Source: Vitrella brassicaformis (taxonomy: Eukaryota; Sar; Vitrellaceae). Taken from it: a DNA stretch of 64,000 nt. The first letter of the stretch is position 1. Each line of letters opens with the position of its first letter. A program made the position numbers and the translations under genes. Under the pieces are notes generated by a model. It saw only the letters and a program-made list of their open reading frames with translations, had not been told where the DNA came from and made no database searches. The stretch spans positions 18,386 to 82,385 of the forward strand of contig CDMY01000278.1 in the NCBI GenBank assembly GCA_001179505.1. The letters run 5' to 3'. Shown one piece after another: positions 44,731 through 56,909 of the stretch.

Positions 44731-46569
44731 ATGTGGCTGCTTGTTCCCGAGCTGGCTGCCTTTCTCGCCTTCGCCGTCACGCCCACAGGCGCAAAGAGGA
44801 GGGACGGGAGGAGGCTGCAAGGTGGGTACGAAAGACAGGGCCTGCAAGCACATGTGTGTGTTTGCGTGGTTGTATATGGAATCATAATGGGATGCAGTGG
44901 CCGGCGCATCGGCAGAGATCCCGTCGGCCTGCCGGTGCCCTGCCAATTATTGGCAGGACACTGTATGCGACCTCGAGTGCTACAATGAGGAGTGTGAATG
45001 GGACGGAGGCGATTGCCAACCAGGCACCTAGACACACAACTCACACATGGACACAGATGGGTACGTCAGTGCACGTGCATGTGTGCAGGCGTGTTTTGCA
45101 GCGACTTGGAGCCCTTCTGCAAGTGGAATGAGACCTGTGTCGGCGGCAGTGTGAGTGCATTCGGCAGATGCGAGAGCCTGTGCACCGCTATCGAGTGCTC
45201 AGAAGACGCGCACGAGATATGCGAGGTACGTGTACACACAAACACCTGCATGGATCCATACCTACACACCTGTATGCGTGTGCGCAGGTGCAGCACACAC
45301 CGCACAGCGGTGAAGGCGACGGCGTTGCTAGGTGCGTGTGTGCGGAGGGCTTCAGACGAGCCGAGGACGGCAGATGCACTACAGGTGGGCACGGGTGCAC
45401 CCTTGTGTGTACGTCACTCTCCTCATTTCTGCGTGCAGAGCCGCCAAGCCCCCCGGCAGTAAGGCATCCATTGCGTGAATGCGTGGATGGCTTCCTTCCA
45501 TTGGTGTCATTCCCGCCTCATTCGCTCACTTCAGGCGCCGATCAACGAAAGTGATCTGACAGCGGCTGAGTACGACCAGCTGCTGACCTGGCTGGGCGGG
45601 CCAACCAGGAGCCTCGCACTGCTCTACAAGTACACACACACACACAGACGCTTCGTATGCAAACGCCTCCGTGATGTTTGTCCATGTGTCAGGTCGGTTC
45701 GTGACGGCTATTCATTCGGCGACATGCTCGCCAAAGTCGAGAGCGCAAGTCAGTAGGACGCGAGTCGACCACACACAGAGACGCATATCTGTCCACATGA
45801 AAGAACATCTTCCATTCCTCCCTCCCTGACACAATGTAGGTGGTTTGGCGTTTGTGGTAAGGAAGGACCAGTACCTTCACGGGTGCTTTGTGGGCGACCG
45901 GCTGCAGCTGCCCACAAAGGCTGCAGCGCCCACAAAGTTTGCCGATGCAGCTGCGCAGGTCGCCCCTCCAGAGTACCGCGAGTATGACTGCCCCGTGTGG
46001 CTATTCTCACTGAGTGGTGGGGTGGGGTGGGGGCAAACCACACAGAGGCCAGGCTGATGGATGCATGCTTGTGGCTGCATGGTTGTGGACCAGGTCATTT
46101 TGACAAGCCAACGAAGATTCCATTGCCGCCACGTGTCTACCTTGCACACACAAATGGAACCGCGCAGGCACAGATATGGACGTGTGTGTGTGTGTGTGTG
46201 AGTGAGTGTATTACAGATGTTCAGGGCATCCGTGTGGCGTCGCGTGAAGGCGGCGTGCCTTTGTGGTGGGGCAAGGCCAAGATCAGCGTCACACACGACG
46301 AATACATCCATTTCGGATGGGACGACCCGAAACAAGTAAGACAGCCAATCAGTCGCACACACCCACACCCACACGCACAGTGTGTCTGTCGGTCTGTGTG
46401 TGTTACGTGTGTGCATCAGAGCGAGAATCTCCAGTCGATGCTGCACTTCATCCCCAAGGACGACACGCCCCCTGCATATAGGGGTGAGGTGGACGAGGAC
46501 GGCGATGCGGTGTTGGGGGGCACGCTGCACTTCATGGCCGACTCGCTTGAAATACTACATGTCACGTAG
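44731..46569 (+). CDS. Secreted LNR-EGF-TLDc protein
   Basis: Eleven exons join in phase to give 385 residues: 44731-44821, 44898-45023, 45089-45225, 45288-45384, 45439-45458, 45535-45629, 45693-45748, 45840-46016, 46094-46183, 46217-46335 and 46420-46569. It begins with a signal peptide (LVPELAAFLAFAVTPTGA). Residues 44-70 form a Lin-12/Notch repeat (CDLECYNEECEWDGGDC). A Cys-rich stretch follows, with an EGF-like remnant (CVCAEGFRRAEDGRC). From about residue 171 the protein matches the TLDc domain: ALLYKSVRDGYSFGDM, then AFVVRKDQYLHGCFVGDRL, CPVWLFSL and a conserved GWDDP-type end. TLDc domains usually occur in cytosolic oxidation-resistance proteins, so the secretory context is unusual. 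The junction at 46183 inside (TG)n is the least certain. One intron has a GC donor (45024). Confidence 0.8.
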
Positions 46570-47259
46570 CTGACTGTCTAACGAGTTGGCTCCGCTCAGC
46601 TGTGCTCGCTGTCTATCTTTGCCCATGTGCCTGTATGTGGTGTGTGTGGGTGTGCGTTAGTGTCTTCGCGTCTGTGTTGTGTGTGTGGTGTGTGTCTTGC
46701 CTGTCTGCATTTGTCACTCCCATTTTTGGTGGCCGTGAATGTCTGACGGGTGAGTCAGTCACATGTGTACGTGCATATATATGTGTACAGTCGATACACC
46801 ACGGCCATGAAACCTATGTTTGACTGCGACGCTGAGGGTCAGGTGACTGGGAGGGAAAGAGGCAGAGGCAAAGCCATCTCCTGGGGTTTTATGGTGTGGG
46901 CGAGATGGCAAGAGAAATGAAAGAGAGAGAGAGAGAGAGGGAGGAAGAGAGAGTTGTGTACTGGGCTTGGTTGACTTGAGTGAGGTGTGCTGGTGTGTGA
47001 CGCCACACTGCCTGATTGGCGGGCGTGTTGTGTGCGATGTGTGCGTGAGTGCGTGAGCGTCCTCTTTTTGTAGTTGGTGTGTTCGGATTTGCTCGTCATG
47101 CCTGTCTGTCCGCCCTCCCTCCTCAATGAATGACATTGAGATGCATATGGAGTGTTTTTTTTTCCCTTCTTTTCCCAAGTCGCCTGCCTGCTTCAGAGGT
47201 GCTGGTGTGCGGGGGCATGATCATGCTGGTGTGTGGGGGATTCGGCCAAGAATCGACAT
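46570..47259. other. Intergenic, no gene seen
   Basis: TG-rich downstream flank of the LNR-TLDc gene, (GA)n near 46925 and a poly-T run near 47156. No exon recognised. Confidence 0.55.
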
Positions 47260-47905
47260 GAATCGCATCGAACACACACTGATAATCACCCTGCGGCCAC
47301 AGAGAGAAAGTGACGAACAAATTGAATCAAGTTGGTCCCGTTGCACACACACGAGTACACTGATCAACTAGGGGTCCGTCGTACCTGTCAGTAACTTGTG
47401 GCCCTCGTACCTATAGCGACGAGCAGATCTGTCCTGTGCTCTCGCTACGAATACGAGACGCGTGAAAGCTTATTGACTGACCGATGTTTCCCGTCCCTCG
47501 CAGATCGATGCACCGATGGTTGCGTGCAGCGAGCCACATAGAGAAAGTCATGTCACATTAGGGAGTGGACGGACAACACACAGAAAGTGGCGCTGTCCAT
47601 CGGCCAGCGATCGAGAAACTGCACAACATATGATCTTTCAGCCAGAAAGAGAGAGAGATGTAGCGTACCGACCGCCCCAGGCAAAAGATGTCTAGTCGCT
47701 CCACGCATCAGGGTGGGCTGGGGCCAGGCAGGCCATGGGAGGCATACATACGGGAAAACACGGTGGTGGGCCGGCCCGACTAGGGCTCCCCGGATCGGAT
47801 CAATCACTGCACACTTGACTCACTCATTGACGGGAAATGACACACCCATCCATCCATCGATTTACACATTGTGCGTGTACTCCATTAGTCTGTGTATGCG
47901 TCCGC
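47260..47905. repeat. Direct segmental repeat, copy 2 (source copy)
   Basis: Matches 43124-43776. Here the repeat is contiguous with the intact dihydroxyacetone kinase gene: its last 21 bases overlap the final codons and stop (47885-47905). The rest is the 3' flank of that gene. Confidence 0.85.
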
Positions 47906-50900
47906 GAGTGCCTTGAACCACACCGACACCGCATAGGCACCAGGGTCGGCAGTGCCCTGCCATCCACCACACACAGGCATACACACACGTACACACACAC
48001 ACACACACACATGACTCTTGTTGGGTGCACTGCAATGTCTGCCTCTGTGTGAGGTGAGCGACGGACCTTCATTTGTTCGGCTGGGATGTACGACGCGCGG
48101 CCCTTGACGGCATCCATCGTCTGCATGAATCAACACACGCACACATCCGTACTCCTGGCCATATGTTGATCTGTGGGTGTCATGATCACCTTGGTTGCCT
48201 CGGCCCCCTCCTGTGCTGCCTTTGCCGCCGCCTCAAGAGCAGCCTTGGGCCCCTTCCCAGCCGCCTGCGTCGTGCAAGCAATGCACGGACAACGTGTCGC
48301 GTCCGCGGCGTGTCGTGTGGTGTTCGTGCACCTGTGCGAGCGCGTCGCATGCTGGCGTGAGAGCGTCGATCATCGTCCGCATGCCCGGCTGCGCGCCACC
48401 AATCTCACACAGCCTGCGTGGGTGACACGAACACATACATACATAGATATTTCAGACATGTAGCTGCCGGTCTGTGGGTGCATGTATGTCCGTCGTTGGT
48501 CGCTCACTTGTCGATTCCCTCCTTGACAGCCATGCCGATGGCGCGAATGCCCTGGGGAGGCGATTTCTCGTCTTCCAATCGCTGAAGACACACATACATC
48601 GATGCATTGACGGATGCACACGCGTGTGTGTGTGTGTGTGTTGGTGTGTCACCTTGAGTGCGGCAGCAGTGGCGGTGAAAAGAATGTTATAAAGCGCACC
48701 CGAGCTGCCCTCCGCCCCTTCGTTGATGTACCGCCCCACCGTCTGACACACACAAGACCACCCTGTCTGGACCACCTGCTTGTCTGCCCACCACACCATA
48801 CAATACCGCGAAGAGTGGCGCGCTGACTCCCGTCTTAGTGTCGGGTGTGTGCAGAGGAATGTCCTCCTTCTCCAGGTGCCGCAGCACCGACTCGGCCGCC
48901 CTCTTGAGGCCCGTCCCGCAGTCGCCATCGCCACAAATCGTGTCCATACGGGTGATCTCGGGCTCAGCTGACACAATCGACGAGCACGCCGCCTTGACCA
49001 GCAACCTAACACACACAAGACCATCACACACACACACACACAGCTGGCCTGCCCCCTGCGCTTGGGGATTGGTTGTGTCCGACAGCTCTCTCACCCACCC
49101 CGGTAGTTTGGTTTTAGCGTCGTCTTTGTCCCACACGACGGTCTCTTCCTTGGCGTACTCTTCGTGTGGGGCCATCTCGACTGCCTGTGAGGTGTCCACC
49201 TTGACGACGGGCGGCAGGCCGGCCGTCGTGGGGGCGTCCAGCAGTGACTCCCTGCAGACAGATAGATAGACAGGCAGACACACACAGATGGGTGGAGGGG
49301 TGTCTGGGCGTTTTCGCTATCTCCTGGAGTGTGTGGCTGTGGTTGCCTTTCGTCATCGAGCAGCAGGACGGTCAGGGACGCCCCCGGCATGTTGAGAGAG
49401 GTCATCAGCGGACCTGGACAGACAGACAGGTGAGTCGATCCCATCTCACACACATCCCACACAATAAAATGTGTGTGACGTCAGTCAGCCTACCGACCGG
49501 TGATGGTTCGTGTGACTTTTAGGTGGTACTTCTGCTCGACGATCTTGACGGCCACACCAGCCAGGAGACTCAACTCCATCGGGATGCTCGCACCTGGAAA
49601 GACGCATCCACGCAGAACAGTCAGTCGCAACTTTTTTTTTTCAATTTTGTCTCAGAAGGACGATCCGATCTCACCGAGGCTGTTGATGAGCAGCGCCGCC
49701 TTCTGCCCCCTCTGTCTGTGAGAAAGGTACCCGAAGTCATTGTCGTCATTGAAGACCGCCTGTAGCAGCGTCTCGGCGATCTTTGTGACGTCGACGTGGT
49801 CGCCCTTGCTGCCCGCCGCACATGGGCACGCCGCACGGTCCACCTTCTTGGCGCCCGGCTCGCCGTGGATGCCCATGCCCTGCCATAGCATAGCAGCCAT
49901 GACACCATACTTAAGAGCATTCAGGTGACACATCACATCCACCCCTGCAGGTAGGGTAGGTAGACTCCTTGCACTGTACCAGTTCCATCATGTGTCCCTC
50001 CAGCCGCTTCTTGAACTCGTCGCTCATCGCTGTGCCAGGAATCTGGACGCACAAACACACACACACACATATGGATCAGATTTGTGTCATCCTCTGTGTT
50101 GTGTGTCTGTGCTGTGATTGTGTGTATGGTTGTCGTACGAGGACGGGCGAGAAGCTGACGGCCATCGTGGCCATGTTGTCGGTAACCGCCTCTGCCACAC
50201 GCTTCACATCAGACAGAGAGTGACCTGACAGATGCGGGCACACAGAACACAACACACAGACGATGAGATGGTATGGTGTGTTCTACTATGTTTGCGTGTG
50301 CGTGTTGGTGCAGGTGCAGGTGCACACCTCTTGCTGCTGCCGCCCCCGCAATCTTGTGTACGAGCACCGTGCCTGCGACGCCGCGACGACCCATAGCTGA
50401 CCTGCACAGTCACACACACGCACAGACACACAGACACGTACGTGGGTCTGTACAGAGAGATCCATGTGCGGTCCCTCCCACCTTTTGAGAGCGGCGTCAT
50501 CGCCCACGATGACCATGTCGACATTCTTGCCGAACTGGAACTTGGCCTGCTGCACTGCCAGCCCGAAGTTGAGCCGGTCGCCCGTGTAGTTCTTGACGAT
50601 CACTAGGCAGCCCGCATCGCCCGTCACCGTCAATATGCCTAATGACAGATGGATGCAACCAAGATAGATAGATGGGACGGAGGGATGCGCTTCACTGGTC
50701 GGTCGGTCGGTCGGTCGGTGGTCGTACCCTGCAGGACGGCTGATGTGGATGGCGATGCGAAGACGTTGCCGGCCACTGCGCCGGTCAGCATGCCCTCGCC
50801 GATGTAGCCCGCGTGTGCCTGACATCACAGCACACACCCCCACAGGCAAATCCACTTCCATGTCCATCCAATTGCAGATGGCTGCTCGACTCTGTCTGAA

Positions 50901-51310
50901 TGCGATGCGTCCGTGTATCTGAGTTTTGCTGACCGGTTCGTGACCAGATCCGCCCCCCGAGATCAGCGCGACACGCTTAGACCTGCAACATGGCACACCA
51001 CCCCCGGACAGGGCACACATCACTCATCCCTCCCTTGTCGTCTGGTGCGCTGCCTGACTGATACACTGACTTTTTGTGATCCTCATAGTCGGCCCTGACG
51101 GCGACCTTGATCTCGGGGACGACCTTGACGGCCGGCAGACAGTACGGCAGACCTCGAACCATCTCTGCAGCCAAACACAACACGACAGGCGTGGCGGCAC
51201 ATGCTGCAGATCAATGCTGCAGCGGTGCTGGGCAGCATCTTCTCATGGTCAACGCGTGTACCAGTGGCGATGGTTGCTGGGTCACTGCTGCTGATGCTCA
51301 CACTCGACAT
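47885..51310 (-). CDS. DAK: Dihydroxyacetone (glycerone) kinase, single-chain ATP-dependent
   Basis: Nineteen exons join in phase to give 609 residues: 51262-51310, 51071-51164, 50934-50982, 50728-50818, 50482-50638, 50328-50401, 50139-50224, 49980-50042, 49675-49879, 49498-49593, 49347-49413, 49099-49251, 48807-49005, 48653-48742, 48508-48581, 48332-48413, 48190-48264, 48067-48120 and 47885-47956. The DhaK-type half shows VALISGGGSGHEP, VKNYTGDRLNFG, VAGTVLVHKIAGA and GIHGEPG; in the family a His covalently holds the substrate. The DhaL-type half shows the ATP/Mg loop CGDGDCGTG and ends in DPGAYAVSVW. The enzyme phosphorylates dihydroxyacetone to DHAP, linking glycerol and sugar metabolism. 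It has no signal peptide. The N-terminus is slightly shorter than usual, and the intron after 49347 has a GC donor. Confidence 0.96.
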
Positions 51311-51609
51311 GACGACCGACGGCTGATGGATGGACGGACCGATGGATGGAATGCGCACAGTTGGAGATCACAGCGTGGCTCAAGTTGCAAGTAGAAGTGT
51401 GAGGAAGGCGAATCGGAGCATTCAGAGACAGTTCTGTTGTCTCGTAGATCTGCGCCCGTGCAAGTCCAGCTCTAAGCGCTGAGCTCGCGGAAGGGGATTT
51501 GGAAGGTATGGATGCCAACACCACACGCAACACTCTCATTGCCATTCATCCATGCCAATTCTGTTCCCGTCAGGTTTGTTCGACTTGTTCCCATCTCATC
51601 ATCCTCATC
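51311..51609. promoter_or_regulatory. Divergent upstream region of DAK and a mitochondrial-type protein
   Basis: 299 bp lie between the two start codons. The region is not TG-rich and contains a short (CATC)n run next to the DAK start. No specific site identified. Confidence 0.4.
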
Positions 51610-52152
51610 ATGGCGGGAAGGCTCCGATGGCTACCTCGCCTGGCCAGGCAACGCTTGGCGACAGACGCTCCTCAATGTGCTCATCGGCCCCTCCCCATCT
51701 CCCTTTCCCATTCCCACCCGCCTATATTGCGGCATCTGTCCACTGCACGGATAGAGGCAGCACCACAGCCAGCACAACCGACGCCCGCATCAGCAACAGC
51801 CACATCAGCGACAGCAGCAGCAGCAGCAAGCGAAGCAAAACCAAATCCAGACGACACAACAGCAGAAGCTGCTGCTCAGCGGCACCGTGAGCGGCTGGCA
51901 GAGAGCGCCCGGATGTCCGAGAAGCTGTGGGACACTTTCGTGCCCGACAGGAAGCTGTCCTTCACCTCGCCAGGGTTCTGGGTGTTGCTGGGTCTGGTGG
52001 TGGTGCTGCACACGTACAACGAGTACAGGGACCGGACCAAGGCTGAGAGCGATGAGGACATGCAGGCTGAGGCGAGACGGCGGGAGGCGGCCGACGCCAA
52101 ACGGAGGGAGAGGCAGGGGGAGATGGGGAATGGACAGCCGCAGGGGCGGTGA
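51610..52152 (+). CDS. Small single-pass mitochondrial-type membrane protein
   Basis: One uninterrupted 180-residue frame, unusual here because most genes have several introns. Starting at 51610 the protein opens MAGRLRWLPRLARQRLATD, an Arg-rich, acid-poor presequence. A low-complexity Ala/Thr/Ser/Pro linker of about 50 residues follows, then a conserved-looking helix (MSEKLWDTFVPDRKLSF). One transmembrane segment (PGFWVLLGLVVVLHTYNEY, about 119-137) comes next, then a charged Lys/Arg/Glu/Asp tail of about 40 residues. This layout is typical of inner-membrane accessory subunits of the respiratory chain, but no motif names one. An upstream in-frame Met at 51499 would add a non-basic leader and is less likely. 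Confidence 0.65.
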   Translation: MAGRLRWLPRLARQRLATDAPQCAHRPLPISLSHSHPPILRHLSTARIEAAPQPAQPTPASATATSATAAAAASEAKPNPDDTTAEAAAQRHRERLAESARMSEKLWDTFVPDRKLSFTSPGFWVLLGLVVVLHTYNEYRDRTKAESDEDMQAEARRREAADAKRRERQGEMGNGQPQGR

Positions 52153-53444
52153 CGGCTGTTGGGGGTTGGTTGTCGACTTTGCTGCGTGGATGGCATTTAG
52201 TGGACTGATGTGTGTGTGATCAGCATGCGGTAGCGCGTTTCGTTGTTCGTGCTCTGGTTTGTTGGTCTGGGAGCAGAGTGTGGCTTCATTCTACTCTCAA
52301 CCCAACATATCAGCTGCGGACAGAGAGACGGGCAGGCGCATGGATGCAGCGGCATGTTCATTCAGACAGACGTGTGGGGGTGCGACGGGAGAGCAACGCA
52401 ACGGGTGGACGCGTATGTCATGTCATGTGCGCGAATTGACGACGATAAATAAAGGGATGTCATGCCATGTCATGTCGTGTGTGTGTTGTGTAGCATGCTA
52501 CCATATGCCTACCTCCCTCCGTGTGTCTCTTCTGTTATCGTGAAACAGACAGCGTCCAAAAGCTAACTACGGGGACGAACGAACAAACAGCTGACTGGCA
52601 TGGCAACCCATCCATCCAACCCATCAATCAACATCAACCGACACTTGCTTTCCGCCCGCCCGCATGGTAGATGCATCAATCAATCTCTAATTCCGTCGAT
52701 CCACTGCATCCCTCCCGCCCTCTCGCCCGCCCATGTCAGTCAGTCACGTTTCGGTGCTTGGAGCGCTGTACGGACAACACAAGAAACACAACATGACACA
52801 CAGACCCCTCCGTGACGCATACCGTGCCCAATCAGTGGGCCGTAAACATCACACTGACGCCCGCACTCACACCGTCCCTCGCTCATACACTGCTCCCTCC
52901 CCCCTCCTCCCGTCTCTCTCTCTCTCTCTTTCTCGCCCTCGCCCTCCCTTTGTTTCCCTCGCCGTGTAGTGGTGCACTCCTGTCTGCGTCAGTTCTAGCG
53001 TTTTTTGAAGTCTCCACAAAAGCAGGTCCTCTAGCAGGTCCGGCGGCCGTGAGTGTGGGCCCGTTCGCGTGCGCTTTTGTGGCCATCAAAAATGGCGCTG
53101 AGATGATGCATCCATCCATCCATCCAGAGAGAAGAGAGCAGGGAGGAGGGGAGCCCGTATGTGTAAGTATGTTTGTAAGCAAGTACGTACGCACGATATG
53201 GAAGCGGGCAGACAAAGCAATAGGTCTGGAGCGGCTGGGTGGTTGCTGCTCGTGGACAGACAGACAGACAAACACACAGACAGACACACAGACAGACACA
53301 CAGACAAACTGTGATCTCTAGGGAGTTGAGAAGATGACGATACCGAATTGAGGACGAGCCAAACGCGGCTCGTCACCGACGCGGCATTATGACCTCCTCT
53401 ACTCCCTGTAGATCATCTCGACTCTCTGTAACAGAGGCCAGCCA

Positions 53445-53476
<32 letters not shown>

Positions 53477-54402
53477 GACGGACAGGTATAGAGCAATATG
53501 AAGACGGACATGCACACACAGAGACGGCCAAGGAGTGGGTGTCGCGTCAAAAAGTGGCTGACAGCATGGAGGGCCAAAATTGTTTGACATGCGATGCATG
53601 TACGCAGCGCATGTGTGTACGCGCGCATGAGCGAAGGAGGCAGGCAGGTAGACACGCACACAGACAGGTGTAGGTGTAGGTGTAGGTGTGTGCAAACGAG
53701 CGGGTGCGAGGTCTCCCTGTGCGATGCGATGCGATGCGGTGTGGTGGTAAAGAATAAAAAAACCCAGGTGCTCATGTCATGTCATGTTATGCCACCCACC
53801 CATGCCCACATGCTGCCCAGCGCCACCCCCACCCCAAAATGGCCCCCTTCCAGCCCGGCCGACCGCCCGCCCGTCCATCCATCCATCCATCCATCCATCC
53901 AAAACCTGCTTCGTGTCAGGGCTGTTCTGGCGACGCCTCAGCCGCGCCACCGTCCAGAGTCCCTCTCTACCGATTTAGCTAGCCTAGGTGCGTGTGGTCG
54001 TGCAGTGCCGTGCCAGCTGCTCCACTTTGGTCAGCCCGCTGCCACCTTCGCTCGCCAATGCACCGACGCATCGACACGCGAGGATTGCAAGGGCAGACGC
54101 AAGTGGAGCATCCAGGCACAGCACCACGCCACCACGCTCGATCCGCAATCATTGACGGCCACGAGACGGGCAAAGCAGACACACATACACACACGCAGAC
54201 CATGACAGTGAGTGGGGGAGTGGGGGAGTGCAGTACGCCACGCCCATGTCATGGATGCATTTGTCGACGATGTAGTGTAGCGACTCAGCCGCCCATCACG
54301 GGAGTGTGGCTGAAACACCACACACACAGGCACGGCAAAGCACAGAGACATCTCTTCCTGTTTGTTTGCGCGCCTCGCTCTCTACGTGTGCGTGCGTTGT
54401 CC
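52153..54402. other. Repeat-rich intergenic region, no gene seen
   Basis: About 2.2 kb of short repeats: (CATC)n/(CATG)n (52440-52640, 53110, 53875-53900), (TC)n near 52915, long (GACA)n runs (53255-53305, 53440-53480) and GTAGGT repeats near 53670. Frames through these tracts are repetitive artefacts. A possible alternative last exon of the desaturase (around 54290-54350) falls here. Confidence 0.55.
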
Positions 54403-56219
54403 TCACCTGAGCTCAGGCGCCGCTTCGACGGTCTTTCTATTCTTCTCGGAGGGCCGCTCGAGGTGCGGGCGGAAGTACTGCACGCCCTCCAGGCCGCTCA
54501 CGTACGAGCATTCCCTCGCCGCCACGTAGGCGGCCTTCCAGATGGGCACCGGGTCGTACCTGTAGAGCGGCCCCAGCAGCTGCTTCAACGCCTGGGTGGC
54601 CTCCTGCGCGTGGTAGTGGGGAATCCTACAGGCACCACACACACACATATATATGGTGGTGGATGGATCATTTCAGTGTCTGTCTAGTCATGGCGGTGTA
54701 CTTGTGGTTGATGTGGTGGAGGACGTGTGTGGTGCCGATGTGGTGGTGGAGCTCGTCGACGATCCATGGGTAGGGCCGGTCGATGGTCGAAAGGGCCCCA
54801 CGCAGCCACGTGAACGACTCAGACCCGTAGTGGGGAACATCTGCAGCAAGCCACACGCAGCCAAGGCAAGGCAAACCGGGTGGGTGGGCTCTGTCTGTCT
54901 ATTTGTCTGTCCATTCCATCTGTGGTGTCTGCCTGCGTGGGCGTGTCTGTCGTGTGGGTACCTTACCTGGGTGTGTGTGCTGCAGCCACGTGTAGAGCAC
55001 CAGCCAGAAATTCACCACCAGATAGGGACCCACATACCAACGAAGAGGCTCAACCCTACACAATACAAACACACACACCACATGAGACAGACGGAGAGAT
55101 GAGATGCATCCACATCTATCCATTCATGCCATTTCCTTTGCCCGTCCCTCCCTCTTGACTCACCATGAAGTGGCCATCCCCCAGGCGACGAGCATGGCCA
55201 GCACTGCGGCGCACCCACAGGCGCTGGCGTTGACCTTCCACTGGAACGAGGGGGGGTACACCTGCGACCCGCTGCCGACGAAGTGGTCCACCGGGCCGCC
55301 CTTCTTGCTCAGCGGCTCGCCCCGGTAGTTGACGCGGCCCCCCGTGGCGTTGTTGAAGAGGTACGCCGGCCAGCCGAACACCAGGTGGCCGATGAGCTCC
55401 CAGATGGCAAAGGCGTCCTCGCCCACAACGTGACTGGTCACGTGAATGAATGAATGAGGCAAACACAGACACGCACAAACACATGGGTGGGTGTGGGTGG
55501 GTGTGGTGTGGGTGAGTGGATCAGGGAGGGATTGGGTGGGCTGACGTACGCGGCCTGGAGTAGGAGCGACTTCTCCTCGATCGTCGGCGGCACGTGGGTC
55601 TCGCCCCAGATGAGGTGGTTGGTGTACTTGTGGTGCTTGGCGTGGGAGTACTGCCAGCTCCAGTAGGGCACCAGCAGCAGGGAGTGGACGATGAACCCCA
55701 CCGTGTCGTTGACGGCCGTCGACTCGCTGTACGCCCCGTGGCCGCACTCGTGGCCCACCACCCACGGCCCGGTCGCTATCGTGCCCTGGATGACGGCATA
55801 GGTGGTCCATGCGACGATCTGCAGCATGACACTGGAGCCGCACAGCCGTGGGACAACGAGGGAGGTGACGTAGGCAGTGACGGCGAGCAACACCAGGTCG
55901 CGCAGGAGATGCAGCTGCCACACCCACACACACAGAGACACACGCAATGGAATGATTGTTGAAGTGAGTGGCGAATCGGTAGCTCTCCTCCCCTCCCTGC
56001 TTGCTTACCGTCGAGCGCAGTGCGGACCTCTGCTTGCAGTGTGGGGGGATGGCGTCGTGGATCTCCTTCATCGTCGGCAGCTGCACCAACCACCCCCACC
56101 ACACAAACAGCACGGCGATATGAGACCTCTTTCTGCCTGCGACGTGCTCTCACCTTGGCCACCTTTGAGAGCTCCTCCCTCCCAACCGCGGCATCCAGCG
56201 GCGACGTCACGCATTCCAT
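54403..56219 (-). CDS. FAD2-like membrane fatty acid desaturase
   Basis: Seven exons, 56154-56219, 56009-56080, 55550-55914, 55164-55433, 54967-55055, 54702-54840 and 54403-54625, join in phase to give 407 residues. The three histidine boxes that bind the di-iron centre are present in order: HECGH, HAKHH and HVLHH. Four or more hydrophobic helices lie between them, and the C-terminal block IPHYHAQEATQALK follows the FAD2/FAD3 pattern. Such ER enzymes insert a delta-12 or omega-3 double bond into acyl chains of phosphatidylcholine, using cytochrome b5 electrons. Regioselectivity cannot be settled from sequence. The TGA at 54403-54405 overlaps a good donor (AG|GTGAGG), and splicing to an acceptor near 54340 would replace the last residue with a short tail. 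No ER-retrieval aromatic motif is obvious at the end. Confidence 0.93.
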
Positions 56220-56483
56220 AGATGACGCAAAACTGACAGAGCAGAGTCACACACACCAACAGTGCGGCAAGCAGCACGCACACACAGATCTATGCTGTCA
56301 CTGCTGCACCTGCACTGTGTGATCTCCCTCTCTCTGCCTGCCTCTCTGCCTCTCTGCCTGCCTGCCTCACTCACTTGGCCTTGCAGGTGCCGCTGGTGCG
56401 GAGATGGGATGTAGTCTCGGGAGACGACGGTGGCGACTGGGTTGAGGAGGGACCGCACATCGCTGGCTGGAGGGCACAGGCAG

Positions 56484-56876
56484 ATGGAGCAAGGGAAGGG
56501 AAGCACAGAGAGGAAAGCAAAAACGGCGGACAGTGCCTCTCGCGATATTCTCGACGTGCGAGCCTGGCACAGTGGAGGTGATCAGGACCAGGAACCATCA
56601 CCCAGCAACAGCGGCATTCAGAGAGACCGCTTCTCACGCGGCAATGGCACACCGCGCTTCCTGATCTCTGCTGAATCAGTGACTGGTGAGTGATCTCTCA
56701 CGACCAGCGGTGGAGCGAGAAACGTCGAGAGGCGGCGACTGCACTCGTCTGGTTATCGAAAACGCCCGTCCACGGATCCAGTGCATCAGATCCCCCGGTG
56801 ACAGTAGGCCAGGCCACCGTCTTGCAAAGGTACAGCACGATGGATGGACAGATCACAGGAAGGTCTGTGTTTGACA

Positions 56877-56909
<33 letters not shown>

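Noticed and set aside
43124-47905. The two 650-bp repeats as LTRs of a retrotransposon
   Set aside because: No TG...CA ends, no gag/pol-like frame between them, and the interior holds ordinary intron-containing genes; copy 1 also carries the end of DAK.
53440-53480. Regularly spaced repeats resembling a CRISPR array
   Set aside because: Simple GACA/GACG microsatellite without unique spacers, in a eukaryotic intron-rich context.
56686-56707. A 22-bp intron joining two blocks of the tentative gene
   Set aside because: Too short to splice and leaves the wrong phase downstream.
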